NCBI GenBank assembly: GCA_016927835.1
Contig: JAFGMA010000399.1
Span: forward strand, 1 to 64,000
Length of the DNA stretch: 64,000 nucleotides
Direction of reading: 5' to 3'
DNA from: Candidatus Zhuqueibacterota bacterium
GTDB lineage: Bacteria; Zhuqueibacterota; Zhuqueibacteria; Thermofontimicrobiales; Sulfurfontimicrobiaceae
The position numbers and the translations under genes are program-made. How positions within the stretch are numbered: the first letter of the stretch is position 1; every line of letters begins with the position of its first letter. The notes beneath the pieces were generated by a model, which saw only the letters and a program-made list of their open reading frames with translations, was not told the origin of the DNA and did no database searches. Below, piece by piece: positions 17,887-25,312 of the stretch.

Positions 17887-18480
17887 ATGAATGTCACAAT
17901 CAAAAAAACGGAGCGTATCCTCGATGACCTTTTCAAGGTTGACCGGGCAACGCTTCAATATGAAAAATTCAACGGTGAAATGAGCGCGGAATTGACGCGT
18001 TTAAATTTTGTACGGGGACATTCAGCCGCACTCCTCATTTATAACGCAGACAGCAATTCAATAATCCTGAGTCGCCAATTCCGATATCCGTCTTACGCTG
18101 TTGACAATGAAAAAGGATGGCTCTGGGAGATTATCGCCGGCACGATCGAACGCGGCGAAAGTGCATTGCAGTCGATTCAACGCGAAGCGTTGGAAGAAGC
18201 TGGATACCGCATACGCGATCCGGAATATGTATACGAGTTTTTTGTCTCGCCAGGCGGATCTTCCGAAAAAATAACCCTGTATTTTGCAGAAGTGGAGGCT
18301 CGCAACCGCATTGGTTCAGGCGGAGGCGAGGCTATCGAGGGGGAAGATTTGGAAATCAGGGAGGTTCCGATCCCGGAAGCGATGCAAATGATGGCGACAG
18401 GCGAAATCTGCGATGCCAAAACAATCATCGCGCTGCAATGGTTTGCAAATCGGGCTGCAGTAAAAAAGCAGTGGGCTTAA
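17887..18480 (+). CDS. Nudix hydrolase, NudK/ADP-sugar pyrophosphatase type
   Basis: A 197-residue enzyme with a perfect Nudix box, GTIERGESALQSIQREALEEAGY, matching G-x5-E-x7-REUxEExGU (about residues 87-109). The surrounding pattern (RGHSAALLIYNADS, LSRQFRYPS, YEFFVSPGGSSEKITLYFAE, GEICDAKTI) resembles the GDP-mannose hydrolase NudK and ADP-ribose pyrophosphatases. It would cleave nucleoside diphosphate sugars to a nucleotide and a sugar phosphate; the exact substrate is unknown. I chose the ATG at 17887, which has GAGG 6 nt upstream, over a TTG nine codons earlier. Its stop overlaps that of the convergent cation transporter by a few bases. Confidence 0.92.
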   Translation: MNVTIKKTERILDDLFKVDRATLQYEKFNGEMSAELTRLNFVRGHSAALLIYNADSNSIILSRQFRYPSYAVDNEKGWLWEIIAGTIERGESALQSIQREALEEAGYRIRDPEYVYEFFVSPGGSSEKITLYFAEVEARNRIGSGGGEAIEGEDLEIREVPIPEAMQMMATGEICDAKTIIALQWFANRAAVKKQWA

Positions 18481-19361
18481 TGCATTTCATCGATGTGTGG
18501 TTCGACGTGGATTAACACATTCACCGGACGCATACAACGCTCCTCGATTGCCATTTCAATCTGCTCTGTCAGGCGATGGCTTTCCAGCACCGAAATCGTC
18601 GGTTCAACTAAAATATGAACATCCAGATAAAGCTCCGATCCAATCCTGCGTGTCCGCAATTTGTGCCAGTGATAAATCTCCTTAAAATCGCTCAATACGC
18701 GCTCTATCTTTTCGATTGAAGCTTCATCCGCCGCATGCTCGATTAACTCCATCAAATTTTCATAGCTCAGCTTTCCGGCAACGCCCATAATCATGAATGC
18801 GACAACGAGTCCGGCAATTTGATCGCCATATCCGAAGCCGAATAATCCAGCGACGCCTCCCAATAAAACAGCGACCGAGGAGAAAGCATCCGAACGGTGG
18901 TGCCAGGCGTTGGCATAGAGCGAACTGCTGTGTGTTTCTTTGGCGACAGAACGCGTCATCTGAAAGAGCACCTCTTTCGAAACAACTGAGATAAGTGCAA
19001 TGATTATAATCCAGATGCCGGGACGGTACACCTGCTGATCGAACAGGGCTTTACCGGAAGACCAGGCAATCCCTGCCCCACTGAGTAAGAGCACAAATGC
19101 AATGACCTGGGTTCCCACCGTTTCCAGCTTGCCATGCCCGTACGGGTGGTTGAGATCCGCTGGTCTGCGGGCAAATCGAGTGCTGAATAACACCACAATA
19201 TCCGTCGCCAAATCGGATAACGAGTGAATACCATCCGCAATCAAGGAGATCGAATGCAGCGGAATGCCAATCAGCAGTTTCAGCAGCATGAGCAGGAAAT
19301 TGACCAACATCCCGATAACTGTAATCCTGTTGATCTGTTGCTGGTTTTTAGTTTGATCCAT
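18477..19361 (-). CDS. Cation diffusion facilitator family transporter
   Basis: A 294-residue inner-membrane metal/proton antiporter with about six membrane helices. The metal sites are visible in helix 2 (LIADGIHSLSDLATD, D43, H46 and D50 region) and helix 5 (NAWHHRSDAFSS, H154 and D158). The cytoplasmic C-terminal domain (from about 215) has the ferredoxin-like pattern ending in NVLIHVEPH. HxxxD in helix 5 suggests zinc, iron or other divalent ions; the metal cannot be fixed from sequence. It is convergent with the Nudix gene and the two stop codons overlap. Confidence 0.92.
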   Translation of the reverse strand: MDQTKNQQQINRITVIGMLVNFLLMLLKLLIGIPLHSISLIADGIHSLSDLATDIVVLFSTRFARRPADLNHPYGHGKLETVGTQVIAFVLLLSGAGIAWSSGKALFDQQVYRPGIWIIIIALISVVSKEVLFQMTRSVAKETHSSSLYANAWHHRSDAFSSVAVLLGGVAGLFGFGYGDQIAGLVVAFMIMGVAGKLSYENLMELIEHAADEASIEKIERVLSDFKEIYHWHKLRTRRIGSELYLDVHILVEPTISVLESHRLTEQIEMAIEERCMRPVNVLIHVEPHIDEMH

Positions 19362-19456
19362 CAGTGCTCCGAATTAATATTGGTTATTGAACTGGTTGAA
19401 AAAAATGCACTTTTCAAAACGAAAAAAAGCTTTAATCAGTTCCACTGCATCGAGCA

Positions 19457-19569
19457 CCATTCTAAAAAGAGTCAAACCACGAATTTCACTAATTTTCACT
19501 AATTGATTTTCTTGAACCTGATCTATCCAAATTCGTGCTTATTTGGCAATTCGTGGTTTTTAGAATGGG
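19457..19569. repeat. Inverted-repeat element with CACGAATT arms
   Basis: The left end reads CCATTCTAAAAA then ACCACGAATTTCACTAATT, and the right end reads AATTCGTGGTTTTTAGAATG (19548-19567). The arms are inverted with a small insertion in the left arm. The tandem TTTCACTAAT wording inside is typical of a widespread family of non-coding repeats built on ATTCGTGGTT. It does not code for protein. Confidence 0.65.
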
Positions 19570-19718
19570 CTCATGAATAAATTGCCCCCAATGCCTGTAT
19601 TAATGGCAGCTTCAAGAGATCCACACCCAAATGATCTAATCCGCATGTTTTAAACGAATCGCGAGCAGTAACAAACTAAATTACAAGCGGTTTGCCGGGA
19701 AGTTTATTTTTCTTTTGC

Positions 19719-19747
19719 TTGACTTTTAGAGCATTTTTATGTATTGT
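19719..19747 (+). promoter_or_regulatory. Candidate sigma70-type promoter of the lipoprotein gene
   Basis: TTGACT at 19719-19724 and TATTGT at 19742-19747 are spaced by 17 bp, about 60 bp before the lipoprotein ATG at 19810. Confidence 0.6.
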
Positions 19748-19809
19748 AAAAAACTCATTTTCACAAAATCATCTCAAGTCGATAAACAATCAAATTCGGA
19801 GGGTAGACC

Positions 19810-20946
19810 ATGAAAGCAGGTTTGTATATCGCGGGGATCATGCTGTTATCAATTCTGCTGGCTTGTGGTTCTCAAGAAGAAGGAGCAAAAAAAATGAGCG
19901 GTACTGCGGGTGAATTAATCGATGAATTCAAAGCCCACACAAAATGCCTGGTTCTCGGAGAAAAAGATGGTTCCATGCTGGTGGTAACGCCTGAATACGG
20001 CGCACGCATCATGGCAGTTTCAGTTGCAGGGTTGAACGGCAAGAATTTATTATGGGCGAATCCAAAAGCATTTACCCAAGCCTACTGGACGCAATCGCCT
20101 AGAGATTGGAACATCGGCGGCGCCAGAAGCTGGATTGCCCCGGAGGATCTGTATTACCTGGATAAAGAGGATAACTGGTTCGTACCTGCACAGATGGATC
20201 CCGGCACCTATCAACTCGTGAAAGTCAGCGGAGATACAGTAATTTGCGCCAACGAATTTAAAATCAAAAGCCGAAAAGATGCGGACTATCATGTAAAATT
20301 AGTCCGTCAAATCAACATGCTCGGGCGTCCCGCTGATCTGGCAGCGTCTGTGAAATTCACCGGCTTCGAATTTACTCACGATCTGGTTAATTTATCCGAT
20401 AAGACCATTGGCACCGATCTTGACTACATGGGCTTGTGGAGCCTGATTCAGATTAATCCGCCCGGAAGCATGATCATCCCCATCAACGGTGACGCTCCGT
20501 ATGATGTGCCCCCGTATCGTGATTATTTCAATGTATTTCCTCCGGATCGTATCAGCCAATCGAACGGTTTAATCTCCGTCAAAATTGATGGCAAATTTCG
20601 CGGGAAAATTGGAATTACGCCCTGGGCGGCAAAAGGCGCTTTCTGCTATCTTTCCGCTGGCTATATGATCATCAAAGAATTCCCGGTGGATGCCGAAGGC
20701 AAATACCTAGATCATCCCTGGGGCAAGCCCAGCGATTATGGCGACGCAGTTCAAATGTATAACGATGACGGGAACATGGGTGGCTTCGCAGAAATGGAAT
20801 GCCACGCGCCAGCCGACATCATTGCACCGAACGCAAAAATTTCACATACCAGCAAGGTTTACTTTTTTGTAGGCGAAAACGAAACATTGATTAAAATTGC
20901 GGCGGATTGGCTGGGCATCGATATGGCGCAGGCGAAGATTTATTGA
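19810..20946 (+). CDS. Lipoprotein with mutarotase-like (DUF4380/DUF6786-type) fold, function unknown
   Basis: A 378-residue exported lipoprotein: signal peptide with lipobox LLAC ending at C19, then a beta-rich domain. Its segments VVTPEYGARIMAVSVAGLNG, LLWANPKAF, IGGARSWIAPEDLYY and the later PWGKPSDYGDAVQMYNDDG resemble uncharacterised proteins with a galactose-mutarotase-like supersandwich (DUF4380 or DUF6786 families). The resemblance is from memory and only moderate. It may bind or modify a sugar in the periplasm or outer membrane. GGAGG lies 7 nt before the ATG, and a promoter lies 60 bp upstream. A ROK kinase gene follows, which is compatible with a sugar-related role. Confidence 0.7.
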   Translation: MKAGLYIAGIMLLSILLACGSQEEGAKKMSGTAGELIDEFKAHTKCLVLGEKDGSMLVVTPEYGARIMAVSVAGLNGKNLLWANPKAFTQAYWTQSPRDWNIGGARSWIAPEDLYYLDKEDNWFVPAQMDPGTYQLVKVSGDTVICANEFKIKSRKDADYHVKLVRQINMLGRPADLAASVKFTGFEFTHDLVNLSDKTIGTDLDYMGLWSLIQINPPGSMIIPINGDAPYDVPPYRDYFNVFPPDRISQSNGLISVKIDGKFRGKIGITPWAAKGAFCYLSAGYMIIKEFPVDAEGKYLDHPWGKPSDYGDAVQMYNDDGNMGGFAEMECHAPADIIAPNAKISHTSKVYFFVGENETLIKIAADWLGIDMAQAKIY

Positions 20947-20967
20947 TCTGTGGTCGTTATGCTCCAC

Positions 20968-20998
20968 CAGGGCAACCATTCCCGATTTTGCCCTGTTT
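20968..20998 (+). terminator. Weak hairpin terminator after the lipoprotein gene
   Basis: CAGGGCAA (20968-20975) and TTGCCCTG (20988-20995) form a perfect 8-bp stem with a 12-nt loop, followed only by TTT. It sits 22 bp after the lipoprotein stop, between that gene and the ROK gene. The short T tract makes strong termination uncertain. Confidence 0.45.
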
Positions 20999-21052
20999 GA
21001 AGTACAAGAATAAGTTACCCTTGCATCCCGAATCATCCGGAACCTTACCAAA

Positions 21053-22030
21053 ATGAATGAACGTACTGACTCTGTACTTGGAATCGATATTGGCGGGACA
21101 AAATGCGCCGTATCACTGGGCGATCGCAGCGGAAATACGATTGACAAACTCGCATTCCCCACGCGTGAACCTGAAGGTCCTGGTCAGGCGATTGAAAATT
21201 TGCTGGGCGCTGCCGAACAATTGATCGAACGCCATCCCGAATGCGCCCTCCTGGGAACCGGGATCAGTTGCGGTTCACCGCTCGATCCGGAGAGAGGTAT
21301 CATCCAATCACCGGCAAATCTTCAAAGCTGGATCGATGTACCGATTGTCCGTATTTTCGAAGATCGCTTTAAATTTCCCGCCTTCCTGGAAAATGATGCC
21401 AATGCCGGGGCGCTGGCTGAGCATCGATTCGGCGCCGGACGCGGGTATCGGCACCTGGTTTTCATAACATTCGGCACGGGATTCGGCAGCGGGTTGATCT
21501 TGAATAATCAGTTATATCGCGGTGCAACCACGTATGCCGGCGAAATCGGACACGTACGCTTAAACGAGCGGGGACCTGTTGGTTGCCGAAAGCACGGAAG
21601 TGCCGAGGGATTCTGCTCGGGAGGCGGAATCGCCAGGCTCGCACGCTACCGGCTGAGGCAAAAATTCGATTCCACACCGGAATTTCATACAACGCTGGCT
21701 CCCGGCGGCACGATTCCACATGATCTTACCACCGAACAAATCGCCAATGCAGCCAAAGCCGGCGATCCTTTTGCGCGAGAAATTTTCGAGATCAGCGGTC
21801 GCTATCTGGGCAGGGCGTTGGCGATCTTGCTCGATATTTTAAATCCGGAAGTGATTATTATCGGATCCATTTTCGTTCGCTGCGAAAGCCTGCTGCGACC
21901 ATCCATGCAGACCGAGCTCGAGAAAGAGGCATTGCCGCAAACACTGGCTGCATGCAAAATCGTTGCGGCGCAGCTCGACGAACGCATCGGCGATCTGGCA
22001 GCGCAATCCATTGCCTGGTCTAATATTTAA
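21053..22030 (+). CDS. ROK-family sugar kinase or regulator-type protein
   Basis: A 325-residue protein with the N-terminal phosphate-binding motif GIDIGGTK at about 10-17 and the ROK core ENDANAGALAEHRFGAG, then FGTGFGSGLILN and GEIGHVRL. No helix-turn-helix domain precedes it, so it is a kinase rather than a repressor. The usual ROK zinc motif CxCGxxGCxE is replaced by GCRKHGSAEGFCSGG, so the structural zinc is probably absent, as in a subgroup of ROK proteins. Likely a glucose- or hexose-type kinase; the substrate is unknown. The start ATG has no clear ribosome-binding site. RluA-type synthase follows after 22 bp. Confidence 0.87.
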   Translation: MNERTDSVLGIDIGGTKCAVSLGDRSGNTIDKLAFPTREPEGPGQAIENLLGAAEQLIERHPECALLGTGISCGSPLDPERGIIQSPANLQSWIDVPIVRIFEDRFKFPAFLENDANAGALAEHRFGAGRGYRHLVFITFGTGFGSGLILNNQLYRGATTYAGEIGHVRLNERGPVGCRKHGSAEGFCSGGGIARLARYRLRQKFDSTPEFHTTLAPGGTIPHDLTTEQIANAAKAGDPFAREIFEISGRYLGRALAILLDILNPEVIIIGSIFVRCESLLRPSMQTELEKEALPQTLAACKIVAAQLDERIGDLAAQSIAWSNI

Positions 22031-22052
22031 TTTCAACTTGAAAAACGAATTG

Positions 22053-22811
22053 ATGTCTCATTACCAGCGAAAAAATTCTTCTGTCAAGTCACCGGAAATT
22101 CTGTTTGAGGATGCCGCGGTCGTTGCGGTAAATAAGCCAGCCGGCATCCTGACGCTCCCTGATCGATGGGATCAGGGCAAACCGAATCTGCGAGACTGGC
22201 TCCGGCAGGAATACCCGTCTTCACCCATATATGTCGTCCATCGGTTGGATGCCGGCACCAGCGGTGTGATTCTGTTCGCCAAAACGGAGACGGCTCATCA
22301 GCACCTGTGCCGGCAATTTGAGCAGCACACTATTCGCAAAGTTTATCTGGCGCTGGTGAATGGCGTTGTGGAAAATAATCACGGTGTCATCGAAATACCA
22401 TTGATGCCGCATCCGCGCAAGCCTGGCTCAATGATCGCATATACTGATGGAAAATATGCAATGACGCATTATAAAGTTTTGGAGAGATTTGCGGGATTCA
22501 GCCTTTTGGAGATCGCGCCAGAAACCGGCAGAATGCATCAAATTAGGGTGCATCTGCAAACTGTCGGTCACCCGCTGGCAGTTGATGATGTTTACGGGGG
22601 AACGCGTGCGCTCTTTTTATCCCGGATTAAGCGCAATTACAAAGAGAAACACGGAAAGGAAGAGAAGCCACTTATCGAACGCCTGAGCCTGCATGCAGCA
22701 AGCATTGACTTTATCCATCCGGACGATGGGCAGGAAATGAAGATATCATCGGAGTTGCCGAAAGATTTTCAAATAGTGCTGAAGCAGCTTCGAAAATACC
22801 AGAAAAATTAA
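22053..22811 (+). CDS. RluA-family RNA pseudouridine synthase
   Basis: A 252-residue RluA/RluC/RluD-type synthase that isomerises uridine to pseudouridine in rRNA or tRNA. The catalytic motif HRLDAGTSGVILFAKT (about residues 64-79) contains the nucleophilic Asp, and GRMHQIRVHLQTVGHPLAVD (about 160-179) is the conserved RluA motif. There is no S4 domain, so it resembles the shorter members such as RluA or TruC. The frame is open upstream into the ROK gene, but homology begins after the ATG at 22053, which I chose. It follows the ROK gene closely and is probably co-transcribed. Confidence 0.92.
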   Translation: MSHYQRKNSSVKSPEILFEDAAVVAVNKPAGILTLPDRWDQGKPNLRDWLRQEYPSSPIYVVHRLDAGTSGVILFAKTETAHQHLCRQFEQHTIRKVYLALVNGVVENNHGVIEIPLMPHPRKPGSMIAYTDGKYAMTHYKVLERFAGFSLLEIAPETGRMHQIRVHLQTVGHPLAVDDVYGGTRALFLSRIKRNYKEKHGKEEKPLIERLSLHAASIDFIHPDDGQEMKISSELPKDFQIVLKQLRKYQKN

Positions 22812-22869
22812 AATTATCTGTGTCTCAAATTTTTACTTGTAGAAATCCGCTCTAACCTCAATTGCCTAC

Positions 22870-23460
22870 TCACCGCTTGCGTTTTTTATCATCGGATTCT
22901 TTTTGAGCTTCTTCTTTTTTGTCGGAACGCTGCCTTCTCGTGATGGTACGTTTTCCCGATGCATCCCCATCAGCGCTTCTTTTGGTGGATTCCGAGTCGG
23001 ATTTTTGCTTTGATAGCGAGGGCATACTCGAACTGCCACTGCTTTGTGAATTGATCCCGCTGCCAAAGGATCCGCTGTCGTCGCCCGATCGCCTGCGTCG
23101 TCCGAAATCGGTTGGTCTGGGAAGATCATCCGAACTGGTGTTTTCATCAGCGCCGGATGAATAGTAAAAGCTATTGACCCACCAGGGAGTGTAATTATAA
23201 TACTGCCAACTCGGGCGCCAGTGATAGTCATCCGCATAAAAATCCTGCCCATATAAATAAACCTGGTGGTGCGCCTGTTGATGACACTGTATACAATCCT
23301 GGTTATGTTGGACATCAATGGGCATTTGGGACTCATACGTCTCTTCTTCCGCCGACTCCACAACCACTGGATGTTGCAGCATGGTATAGCAACTTAAGAT
23401 TGATACCACCGCGAACATCAGCGAACCGGTGAGGAAATATTTAAAATGAGGACGCTGCAT
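22870..23460 (-). CDS. Lipoprotein with a single CxxCH motif and a basic, Ser-rich tail
   Basis: A 196-residue protein. It has a signal peptide with lipobox-like SILSC (C24), a short linker, then CIQCHQQAHH (about 56-65), a single c-type heme-binding CxxCH motif followed by extra His residues. Next is an aromatic-rich stretch (YHWRPSWQYYNYTPWW, about 79-94). The C-terminal half is low complexity: RRRR, many Ser, then KKEEAQKESDDKKRKR. I do not recognise a named family. It may carry one heme c or bind metal at the outer membrane. I chose the ATG at 23460; a GTG three codons earlier is possible. It lies 119 bp after the YjbH-like gene on the same strand. Confidence 0.7.
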   Translation of the reverse strand: MQRPHFKYFLTGSLMFAVVSILSCYTMLQHPVVVESAEEETYESQMPIDVQHNQDCIQCHQQAHHQVYLYGQDFYADDYHWRPSWQYYNYTPWWVNSFYYSSGADENTSSDDLPRPTDFGRRRRSGDDSGSFGSGINSQSSGSSSMPSLSKQKSDSESTKRSADGDASGKRTITRRQRSDKKEEAQKESDDKKRKR

Positions 23461-23588
23461 TTGATTCACCGCCTTTAGATAATTGTTTTAAACCTGCTTA
23501 ATAATTAATTTAATGATTCAATGTATCCCGGCAAACACTGTCAGAAATCCCGGTCGATTCAATCCATACCTGTTATACGCTCGACGGA

Positions 23589-24425
23589 TTAAAAATATTC
23601 CAAAAGTACCACTTTTAAAATTCGATTGTTATAAAGCTCCTTCTCTGTTTTTCCGTCGGGAAGATTGTAGTTTTTCAAAATATTCCGAACATCGAATTCA
23701 AAGAAGAGCCGGGTTGAAAATAGCTCGGGCATAAACGCCCACCTGAAGCCTGCATTCAAATAGCCTTTGCCTACGCCGAAGGAGCGCGGACCGTTGTCAT
23801 TGATAGCGAAATCATATTCTACATGTACCACAAAGAAATCGCTTCGCGAGGCTTCCGGTTTTATCATCAGCGATGCGCCCACGAAAATGCCCATATCCTG
23901 ATCCTGGTCCTCACGTTCGAGACTGTAATTGATCCCGCCATGTAATCCCAGGCTATTCATGAGCGTATGGTTTTTTGATGCGACGAGGTAGAATCCCTTC
24001 GATTTTATGGTGTAACGTTTTGTGCTATCAATCCATGCGCCGTAGCCCTGGTTATCGAAACCAACGGCAATAGTAGGCAAATTCCAGTCTTCACCACGAA
24101 TTTTATACCGGAATCCTATGCCCGGGGTTGGATTCCATCCGACCGGTCCTTCACCGAGAACATTCATTCCGCCATAGCTTCCGTACACCATCAATTGATT
24201 GGTCACACCAATAGTCATCGCCATTAATAATCCGCCTTCTTCAAACATCCGGAATCGCATCTCCAATCCGTGACCGGGGCAGTTGTTGCCTGTGGGACAA
24301 TCAATCAATTCACGCGGATACCTTTCGAGCGTTTGTCGTTCCACATCCACAATATCAGCTTGTAATTGAAAGGGGATGACAAAGGTACAGATCATGAGAC
24401 CTATACAAAATAAGGTCCGTTGCAT
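23589..24425 (-). CDS. YjbH-like outer-membrane beta-barrel protein
   Basis: A 278-residue exported protein with a signal peptide. Its alternating strands and segments such as TPGIGFRYKI, TIAVGFDNQGYG and KSKGFYLVASK resemble the YjbH-type barrel found in exopolysaccharide export loci and in many FCB genomes. The family call is from pattern memory. The ATG at 24425 was chosen because AAGGAGG lies 5 nt upstream; the frame is open nine codons further. It probably forms a small operon with the downstream CxxCH lipoprotein gene. No polysaccharide genes are nearby. Confidence 0.65.
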   Translation of the reverse strand: MQRTLFCIGLMICTFVIPFQLQADIVDVERQTLERYPRELIDCPTGNNCPGHGLEMRFRMFEEGGLLMAMTIGVTNQLMVYGSYGGMNVLGEGPVGWNPTPGIGFRYKIRGEDWNLPTIAVGFDNQGYGAWIDSTKRYTIKSKGFYLVASKNHTLMNSLGLHGGINYSLEREDQDQDMGIFVGASLMIKPEASRSDFFVVHVEYDFAINDNGPRSFGVGKGYLNAGFRWAFMPELFSTRLFFEFDVRNILKNYNLPDGKTEKELYNNRILKVVLLEYF

Positions 24426-24717
24426 TATATCCTCCTTTATTTCCAATTGCAAAACGATCGAAGATTCTATTTTTACAGTTGTTGCCGGATTTTGGAGGTC
24501 GGATAAAATAGCTCAGATTAAATGGATGCCGGATTATTTTCATAATGAAATATTTTTCAGATGATCAGGCTATTTGACCACGCCTCCCTATTTACTTGAC
24601 TTTTTGAAATCCGAGATCCCCTGCGTTAAATTTAAAGTATTTTTTGCGGAAAATCAAGTAAAATATTAAGGTTAATTAAAAGGAGAGAAACTGCAAGCAG
24701 CCTGAGTACTTTTAGTG

Positions 24718-24909
24718 CCTATCCGAAAACCTATTTCAAAGAATACTTTGGATCAAGCAAAAACTGTCATTCCCGCATGTTTTAAGCGGAGTGCCGCCCA
24801 CGGGAATCCACCTACCCTCTTATAAATGGATTCCCCTGGTCGGCATCCCGATCAAAGGCTTTCGAGAATGACAAGGAGGATTTTCGGATAGGTTCTTATT
24901 TCAAAGAAT
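24718..24909. repeat. Nested inverted-repeat (MITE-like) element
   Basis: Outer arms CCTATCCGAAAA (24718-24729) and TTTTCGGATAGG (24881-24892) are perfect 12-bp inverted repeats. Inner arms TGTCATTCCCGC (24765-24776) and CGAGAATGACA (24863-24873) are also inverted. TATTTCAAAGAAT occurs twice in direct orientation (24732-24744 and 24897-24909). The part 24767-24809 is homologous to 1507-1549. It looks like a non-autonomous mobile or REP-like sequence. Confidence 0.7.
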
Positions 24910-25037
24910 GAATCGGATTTGCCAGTGCCAGCATTCGACTTTTCCTGGTAACGGCATCTGGAAAATTGCTTCGGGGAATTTGTAGCTTTGGCTAGATACT
25001 GGGAGTCTTCAAAACATTGCTTATTTACACCCCCCCC

Positions 25038-25104
25038 AAAAAAAAATGGGGTCTTGAACTCTCATGACTTGCCCCCCTTTGAATTAATCGAGTTCAAAAC
25101 CCCA
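25038..25104 (-). terminator. Rho-independent terminator downstream of uvrA
   Basis: Read on the minus strand, TGGGGTTTTGAACTC and GAGTTCAAGACCCCA form a 15-bp stem (one G-U pair), immediately followed by nine T. The loop is about 28 nt and G-rich. It lies about 208 nt after the uvrA stop, the only gene on that strand it could serve. Confidence 0.65.
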
Positions 25105-25312
25105 AAATGAATAGCCGTCGAATGTTACAATAACGAGAATTTTTGCAAAGATTATGCCCGAAAGTGAGCACTGTGCCTGATTGTGCAAATACCGAATATA
25201 ATTGAATATGGATTTGAAGATGGGTATATCGGAAAAATTATGCTGAAAATTTGGTTGGTTAAGGTAAAATAAAATGTTTCGCGCTGGATCAGACGGATCA
25301 CAATAGCACAGG

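Larger units (their letters stand above)
19362..19809. other. Intergenic region with an inverted-repeat element and a promoter
   Basis: This 448-bp region contains the inverted-repeat element at 19457-19569 and the promoter at 19719-19747. No gene was recognised. Confidence 0.5.
24426..25312. other. Long intergenic region with a nested repeat element and a terminator
   Basis: This 887-bp region between uvrA and the YjbH-like gene contains the repeat element at 24718-24909 and the terminator at 25038-25104. A homopolymeric stretch of eight to nine C followed by nine A lies at about 25029-25046. No open reading frame with supporting signals was found. Confidence 0.5.

Noticed and set aside
22866-23363. 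165-codon alternative frame in the CxxCH lipoprotein gene
   Set aside because: The alternative frame lacks a signal peptide and reflects the repetitive composition of the true gene.
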